NCBI GenBank assembly: GCA_958421275.1
Contig: CATZLI010000009.1
Coordinates: 1 to 64,000 of the forward strand
Source of the DNA: an uncultured Collinsella sp.
Lineage (GTDB): Bacteria; Actinomycetota; Coriobacteriia; Coriobacteriales; Coriobacteriaceae
DNA length: 64,000 nt
Direction: 5' to 3'
The notes under the pieces were generated by a model. The model worked only from the letters and a program-made list of their open reading frames with translations. It did not search any database and had not been told where the DNA came from. Made by a program: the position numbers and the translations under genes. Of this stretch, positions 59,440-64,000 are shown one piece after another; position 1 is the stretch's first letter; the number at the start of each line of letters is the position of its first letter.

Positions 59440-60285
59440 CTACTCCTGCGGCATGGCAGGCATGGCCACTGTAGCGCCCGGGTCCTCGCCGGCGCCGTCA
59501 ACGAGCGGCAGCGCTCCCTCGCGCGCGGGGGCCACCGGAGCCGTCGCCGCGCCACCGTAGACGGCAGCGGGGGCCTCGTGGCTTTCGGCGGTCGCGCCCT
59601 CGGTATCGATTGCCTCCTGCGGCTCGTCGTCAAAGCTCGGGACGCCCTGGGGCTCCGCGGACTCGGGCTCGGAAGCCGCCTCGGCAGGCGCCTCGTCGAC
59701 AGGATCGACGGCAGCCTCGGCAGGCTCGACGCCCTCGGCCGTGTCCCCGGCCTCGCCCTCGGCGTTCGCGGCGGCGACGGCCTCGTGCGGGTCCTTGCCC
59801 TCGGCCTCGGCACGCATGCCCAGCACCAGGTTGCGCAAACCCGCGACCGTACCGTCCACATCGGGAGCGGGCTGGTCGGCATGCAGATAGGCCCAATCCA
59901 TCATAAAGGTCGCCGAAGACAGCGCGCCGATGGCCAGCGCGTCGTCGGGACACGAAAGCTCGACCTCAAAGACACGCTCATCGTGCTCACTCACGCGGGT
60001 GCGGCCGCACGAAATGCTGCCGGCAAGCCCGGTCTCGTTCATGAGCTCGACCGTCACGTGCTCCAGCAGATGGCAAAGCTCGGTCTGGCCCATGCAGTCC
60101 TGGAATTCGCGACCGGAATCGCCCAGACACAGATGCTTGGCAATCGCGGGCACCAGGTAGTACACGCGCGCCGTAGCCTCGATGTCCTCCGAGGTCATGA
60201 GCGGCACGCCGGGGTTCACCAGCACATGCGCGCAGATCTTGTCCTCGCTGACGGTGACCTTAAGGATGTTGAACAGGCCTGCCAT
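59440..60285 (-). CDS. Protein with cyanophycin-synthetase-like N-terminal domain and acidic tail (281 aa)
   Basis: Not a named enzyme. Residues 1-150 contain TELCHLLEHVTVELMNETG, which resembles the G-H-V-I-E-H-x-A-L-E-L-Q motif in the N-terminal domain of cyanophycin synthetase, and YYLVPAIAKHLCLGDSGREF. The ATP-grasp and ligase domains of CphA are absent. Residues 160-281 are low-complexity Glu/Ala/Pro with no fold. ATG at 60285 follows GGGGAGAG. It lies 24 bases after the CorC-type gene on the same strand. The similarity is weak and by eye; it could be an unrelated hypothetical. Confidence 0.65.
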   Translation of the reverse strand: MAGLFNILKVTVSEDKICAHVLVNPGVPLMTSEDIEATARVYYLVPAIAKHLCLGDSGREFQDCMGQTELCHLLEHVTVELMNETGLAGSISCGRTRVSEHDERVFEVELSCPDDALAIGALSSATFMMDWAYLHADQPAPDVDGTVAGLRNLVLGMRAEAEGKDPHEAVAAANAEGEAGDTAEGVEPAEAAVDPVDEAPAEAASEPESAEPQGVPSFDDEPQEAIDTEGATAESHEAPAAVYGGAATAPVAPAREGALPLVDGAGEDPGATVAMPAMPQE

Positions 60286-60309
60286 AACTCTCCCCTACTC
60301 TTCCTCGCC

Positions 60310-61683
60310 CTACTCGTCGCCATCGTGCGGGTCCGCAAAACCCGCGTCCGACGCCGCCGGCTTATCTGCCGAGGACTCGGAATCCTTCTTATCGGTTTCG
60401 GCCGGAGCGATCACGCGAATGAGCGAGATGCGCTGGCCACGCATCGACTGCACCTTAAACTTGTACCCCGCAACCTCAAACACCTCTCCGATGTCGGGCA
60501 CCGAGTCGCAAAGCTCCAAAATCCAGCCGGCGATGGTCTCATAATCATCGCTTTCCTCGAGCGGCCAACCAAGCTCAATCGCGTCATCGCACGAAAAACG
60601 CCCATCGACGAGCCACTCGCGGCGCGAAAGGCGCGTGAGGTACTTGTTGTCGGGATCGAACTCGTCCTCGATCTCGCCCACGATCTCCTCGACGATGTCC
60701 TCGATGGTGATGATGCCGGCCGTGCCGCCGTACTCGTCCACGACCACCACGATCTGGTCGTGCGAGGTCTGCATCTCGGACAGCAGCGGCAGGATGTCCT
60801 TGGTGTCGGGCACAAAGGTGGCGTCGCGCAAAAAGTCGGCGATGGGCTGGTCGCCCTTGCCGTCGAGCGAAGGCTGGATCAGGTCCTTGATGTGCGCGAT
60901 GCCGGCGACGTTGTCGGGATCCTCGTGATAGACGGGGATGCGGCTAAAGCCGGTCTGGCGCATGGCGGACAGCACGTCGGCGACCGTTTCGTCGTCCTCG
61001 CACATGGTGGTGTCCACGCGCGGCACCATGACCTCGCGGGCAACGGTGTCTCCCAGGTCGAAGATCTCGTGGATCATGCGCTTTTCCTCGTCGAGCAGAT
61101 CGTCCTGCTCCGAGACCATGTATTTGATCTCTTCCTCCGAGACGTTTTGGCGGTCGTCGGCGCTCTTGATGCGCAGGATGCGGGCCAGGCCGTCGGAGCA
61201 GGCACCGGTCAGCCACACGAGCGGGCGGGCGATCTTTTGGAACACGGAGAGCGGTCCCACGACCTGCTTGGATACGCCTTCGGCATTAGCCAGGCCGATG
61301 CGCTTGGGCACAAGCTCGCCAACCACGATGGACACGAAGGCGACGGCGACGGTGATGATGACCGGCGCCAGGCCGCGCGCGATGGCGGAAAGCGGCGCGA
61401 TGCCAAAGCTCATGAGCCACGTGGCAAGCGGGTCGGACAGGCTCGTCGAGGCGACGGCGGACGAGGCGAAGCCCACGAGCGTGATGGCGACCTGGATGGT
61501 GGCGAGCAGCTGGTCGGAGTCGGCGGCCAGCTTAATGGCGCGCTCGGCGCGCTTGTCGCCTTCCTCGGCATCGTGCTCCAACACGGCGCGCTTAGCCGTG
61601 GTGAGCGCCATCTCGGACATGGAGAAGTAGCCGTTGATGAGGGTCAAAACGAGGGTGGTGATAAGGGAGATGGTTATGTCCAT
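60310..61683 (-). CDS. CNNM/CorC-family transporter-associated protein (hemolysin C family)
   Basis: 457 aa: a CNNM membrane domain of three to four helices (LINGYFSMSEMALTTAKR, VAITLVGFASSAVAS, VSIVVGELVPKRIGL), a CBS pair (REVMVPRVDTTMCEDDE and FVPDTKDILPLLSEMQ), the linker IVVVVDEYGGTAGIITIEDI, and a C-terminal CorC_HlyC domain. Homologues act in Mg2+ or Co2+ export and Mg2+ homeostasis (CNNM, MpfA). With MgtE and the NRMT-type gene a few kb away this fits the region's magnesium theme. The old name hemolysin is historical. Confidence 0.92.
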   Translation of the reverse strand: MDITISLITTLVLTLINGYFSMSEMALTTAKRAVLEHDAEEGDKRAERAIKLAADSDQLLATIQVAITLVGFASSAVASTSLSDPLATWLMSFGIAPLSAIARGLAPVIITVAVAFVSIVVGELVPKRIGLANAEGVSKQVVGPLSVFQKIARPLVWLTGACSDGLARILRIKSADDRQNVSEEEIKYMVSEQDDLLDEEKRMIHEIFDLGDTVAREVMVPRVDTTMCEDDETVADVLSAMRQTGFSRIPVYHEDPDNVAGIAHIKDLIQPSLDGKGDQPIADFLRDATFVPDTKDILPLLSEMQTSHDQIVVVVDEYGGTAGIITIEDIVEEIVGEIEDEFDPDNKYLTRLSRREWLVDGRFSCDDAIELGWPLEESDDYETIAGWILELCDSVPDIGEVFEVAGYKFKVQSMRGQRISLIRVIAPAETDKKDSESSADKPAASDAGFADPHDGDE

Positions 61684-61792
61684 CGGGAGTTTCTCGAACC
61701 TCCAAGATTCGGGCGTCAGGGTAAAACGTTGATGGCGGATACGGCAATTGTGCCGGCGCCCAAACGAGGACGCGGGCGCGCAGGCATGGTCG

Positions 61793-62476
61793 CTAGATTA
61801 CGAAAAGGATCACCGCCATGAACTGGAAGATGCTGCCGGCGAGCACCCACAGGTGAAACACGCTGTGCAGATAGCGCACGTTTTTGGCGATATAGAACGG
61901 CACGCCCGCGGTGTAGCACACGCCGCCGACGGCGAGCAGGGCAAGCGCCACAGGGTTGAGCAGTGCCACGAGCTCGGGCAGCTTAAAGACAACGAGCCAG
62001 CCCATCAGCAGGTAGACCAGGCCGCTTACCCAGTGCGGTTGACGCTCACGCATAAAGCACTCGAGGGCGATGCCGATAATGGCGATGGCCCATACGGCAA
62101 AGAACAGCGCAGGGCCGCCGTCGTTTGCGAGCGTGATGAGGCAAAACGGCGTATAGCTGCCGGCTATGAGCAGGTAGATGCAGCTGTGGTCGATAATGCG
62201 GAACACGCGCTTGGCACCCGCGGGCTGAATCGCATGGTAGAGCGTGGAGGCAAGGTATTCGAGGATAATGCTGACACCATAGACAATCGCCGCGGCCATG
62301 TGGGCCGGGCCTCCGCCGCGCAGGGCAGCGAATACGATCAGGAGCACCAGGCCCGCGATACCCAGCAGGCAGCCGACACCATGGGTGACGGAGTTCATGA
62401 TCTCCTCGCCCACCGTGTAGTGTGGAACGGCCGCGGTCTTGGGTCGCGGCTTAGAACTGTCGCTCGAATCGGACAT
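61793..62476 (-). CDS. Hemolysin III family (PAQR-like) membrane protein
   Basis: About seven membrane helices, 227 aa. Conserved motifs: MNSVTHGVGCLLGI, LASTLYHAI, FRIIDHSCIYLLIAGSYTPF and LHSVFHLWVLAGSIFQF, supplying the Ser/Asp/His residues that bind zinc in the PAQR superfamily. Bacterial members have no settled role; ceramidase-like hydrolase activity is suggested for the superfamily. ATG at 62476 is chosen; an upstream TTG is less likely. Divergent from the alpha/beta hydrolase gene. Confidence 0.9.
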   Translation of the reverse strand: MSDSSDSSKPRPKTAAVPHYTVGEEIMNSVTHGVGCLLGIAGLVLLIVFAALRGGGPAHMAAAIVYGVSIILEYLASTLYHAIQPAGAKRVFRIIDHSCIYLLIAGSYTPFCLITLANDGGPALFFAVWAIAIIGIALECFMRERQPHWVSGLVYLLMGWLVVFKLPELVALLNPVALALLAVGGVCYTAGVPFYIAKNVRYLHSVFHLWVLAGSIFQFMAVILFVI

Positions 62477-62583
62477 GCCGGTTACATCCTCCAACGTAAA
62501 GAGTTCTCAACACTATATCAAAGCGTCTAGGTACGTGCGAAATTTGCACCATATGTGACCCTTTGTTTACCCATTCTTTGCTT

Positions 62584-62643
62584 GTTGACGCATCAACGGC
62601 GAACGTCCATAATGCGCTTGCATTAAATGTTGATGTATTAACA
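62584..62643 (+). promoter_or_regulatory. Promoter with two palindromic sites before the alpha/beta hydrolase gene
   Basis: TTGACG (62585-62590), 17 bases, CATAAT (62608-62613). GTTGACGCATCAAC (62584-62597) is a perfect palindrome around the -35 box; TGTTGATGTATTAACA (62628-62643) is a second, imperfect one near the start of transcription. Shared GTTGA/TTAAC half-sites suggest one repressor for both. Confidence 0.65.
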
Positions 62644-62662
62644 TCTTATAGGAGAATACCGC

Positions 62663-63628
62663 ATGGCTCAAAACGCACGTTCCCATCGAAAGCTCAAGAT
62701 AGCCGGCATCGTTGCACTGGTGGTTGTCGTTGCGCTGCTCGGATTTGCCGGCAACTTTCTGTTTGACTTCGCGCTGAATCCCCGCGCGCCATACACCATG
62801 AAGATGATGCAGGATAGCAAGAACGACAAAGAAGGTGAGCAGCCGGATGCCGAGGGAACCGAGGCGCGGGCATGGTTTAAAGAGAATCGCGAGAGCAGCA
62901 GCCTTACCGCAGATGACGGAACCGAGCTCGCCGCTTGGTATTTTGCCGCCTCGGAGAACACCCACGATTACGCCGTCTGCCTGCATGGATATACCAACGA
63001 GCCCATCGGCATGGCCCGATACGCCAAGCGCTTCCACGACCGCGGCATGAACGTGCTCGCGCCTGCCGCCCGCGCCCACGAGCGCTCCGGCGGCGACTAT
63101 ATCGGCATGGGCTGGCCCGAACGGCTCGATGTCGTTGCATGGATTGAGCGGATTGTTCAGGCTGACCCCGAGGCGCGCATCCTGGTCTTTGGCGAGTCGA
63201 TGGGTGCGGCAACCGCCATGAACGTCGCGGGGGAATCTCTGCCCGCAAACGTGAAATGCATTATCGAGGACTGCGGTTATACGAGTGTTTGGGACGAGTT
63301 TTCTCTGCAGCTCAAGGACGTGTTCGGCCTGCCCAGCTTTCCTTTGCTCGATGTAGCAAACTTGGTGTGCAACGTGCGCGCGGGCTACGACTTTCATAAG
63401 GCGAGCAGTGTGGAGCAACTCGAGCACGCAACGGTTCCCATGCTGTTTATCCACGGCGACCAGGACACCTTTGTGCCGTACGACATGCTCGACCAAAACT
63501 ACGACGCGTGTGCCAGCAAAGTCAAGCAAAAGCTCACCATCCATGGCGCCACCCACGCCAAGAGTGCGCAAGTTGACCCCGAGCTCTACTGGAACACAGT
63601 CAACAACTTCCTCGACGAGTATTTTTAG
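62663..63628 (+). CDS. Membrane-anchored alpha/beta hydrolase
   Basis: 321 aa with one N-terminal membrane helix (about 12-35), so the catalytic domain is probably outside the cell. Fold and catalytic motifs: CLHGYTNEP (oxyanion region), nucleophile elbow GESMG with Ser, the Asp of IHGDQDTFVP, and the His of HGATHAKS. It resembles the YqkD/BAAT-type extracellular hydrolases. Substrate unknown. ATG follows TAGGAGAA. It has its own promoter with operator-like palindromes and a strong terminator. Confidence 0.9.
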   Translation: MAQNARSHRKLKIAGIVALVVVVALLGFAGNFLFDFALNPRAPYTMKMMQDSKNDKEGEQPDAEGTEARAWFKENRESSSLTADDGTELAAWYFAASENTHDYAVCLHGYTNEPIGMARYAKRFHDRGMNVLAPAARAHERSGGDYIGMGWPERLDVVAWIERIVQADPEARILVFGESMGAATAMNVAGESLPANVKCIIEDCGYTSVWDEFSLQLKDVFGLPSFPLLDVANLVCNVRAGYDFHKASSVEQLEHATVPMLFIHGDQDTFVPYDMLDQNYDACASKVKQKLTIHGATHAKSAQVDPELYWNTVNNFLDEYF

Positions 63629-63674
63629 GCGAATAGCACGGTTTACTGGTCTATCTGACCCCCTAGCACTTCCG

Positions 63675-63713
63675 AAAAGCCGCTCGTGGACGCTGTGCCC
63701 ACGGGCGGCTTTT
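63675..63713. terminator. Bidirectional terminator
   Basis: AAAAGCCGC-TCGTGG and CCCACGGG-CGGCTTTT form a stem with A- and T-runs on the two sides, between convergent genes. Confidence 0.88.
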
Positions 63714-63760
63714 GCTAACGTTGCGCTACAAAGGCGCTTGTTTTGTCCAATAGCTAGGGG

Positions 63761-64000
63761 CTACTTAACCTCGATGAGCTCGTACTTGCTCGTGCCCAGG
63801 CCGATCTTCTCGGCGTGTGCGATACAGGTGCGCCAATCGGTGTCGGGATGCGTGATGCAGAAGGGGTCCTTGGCCTGATCGCCCTCCAGATGCTCGTGGT
63901 TGTGCTCCATCTTGGCCGCGCTATCGGTAAGCTCGGTGTTGGGCAGCGGCTCGGATGCCATGACGGCATCGGCACAGGCCTGGTCGATGGCAACCGGGTC
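63761..64000 (-). CDS. DUF362 domain protein, C-terminal end only
   Basis: The frame is open to the right edge of the window and stops at 63761. The visible 79 residues begin DPVAIDQACADAVMASE and end EKIGLGTSKYELIEVK; both are characteristic of the C-terminus of DUF362 proteins (usually with a ferredoxin-like domain elsewhere). Residues in between include HNHEH and a Cys-containing segment DPFCITHPDTDWRTCIAHAE. The start lies outside, so an internal ATG at 63961 should not be taken as the gene start. Function of the family is unresolved. Confidence 0.8.
   Translation of the reverse strand, partial: DPVAIDQACADAVMASEPLPNTELTDSAAKMEHNHEHLEGDQAKDPFCITHPDTDWRTCIAHAEKIGLGTSKYELIEVK

Noticed and set aside
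59152..61821. Plus-strand open frame of nearly 900 codons antisense to the YtxH, CphA-like and CorC-type genes
   Set aside because: Antisense shadow: His/Arg/Gly-rich without domain order, while the minus strand carries intact family motifs.

Overview
The window is GC-rich, densely coded, low-redundancy bacterial chromosome. Gene content (NiaR-regulated nad operon, Ni regulation next to hydrogenase maturation genes, LuxR protein with a membrane N-terminus, an Eggerthella-type magnesium NRAMP, PTS and 6-phospho-beta-glucosidase genes, DUF362 and DUF4867 proteins) and the many small hairpin repeats between genes suggest an anaerobic gut actinomycete of the Coriobacteriia, most likely Collinsella. 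This is inference from content; no rRNA or tRNA gene is present to confirm it.

Layout. 1-2.2 kb: 5' part of dnaK (minus) and a 2[4Fe-4S] ferredoxin. 2.3-6.3 kb: operon nadA-nadB-nadC-niaR (minus) behind a promoter covered by a 19-bp-arm palindrome. 6.5-9.6 kb: LytTR two-component pair, a degenerate uracil-DNA-glycosylase-like protein, thioredoxin. 9.8-15.8 kb: small protein, NikR, hypF, hypC, hypD, hypE. 15.9-20.3 kb: phosphatase, lipoprotein, PTS EIIA, a Fic protein bracketed by repeats, and two copies of a covarying structured element. 20.3-25.9 kb: pyrE, MgtA with a long leader and candidate leader peptide, and a frameshifted LuxR-type regulator. 26.3-30.6 kb: zinc-ribbon/SPFH cluster like Bacillus YdjG-YdjI, plus a lipoprotein. 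30.7-34.7 kb: three-gene signalling operon. 34.8-44.3 kb: 6-phospho-beta-glucosidase, DUF4867 protein, LuxS, and a LacI-isomerase-split transketolase-FGGY kinase cluster for an unidentified sugar. 44.5-48.5 kb: licT-PTS-GH1 operon with an antiterminator leader. 48.6-53 kb: ribokinase/nucleoside hydrolase and an acyltransferase-SGNH protein. 53.2-56.4 kb: mgtE plus an NRAMP-related Mg2+ transporter. 56.7-64 kb: envelope genes (NodB-like pseudo-deacetylase, PRC-barrel protein, YtxH, CorC/CNNM, hemolysin III, alpha/beta hydrolase) and the end of a DUF362 gene.

How they work together. Three themes recur: metal homeostasis (nickel for NiFe hydrogenase; magnesium by MgtA, MgtE, an NRAMP relative and a CNNM protein), sugar and nucleoside scavenging through PTS and kinases, and NAD synthesis. 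The least explained signals are intergenic: two pairs of elements whose helices change in compensating ways between copies, and several families of palindromic repeats without a transposase in view.
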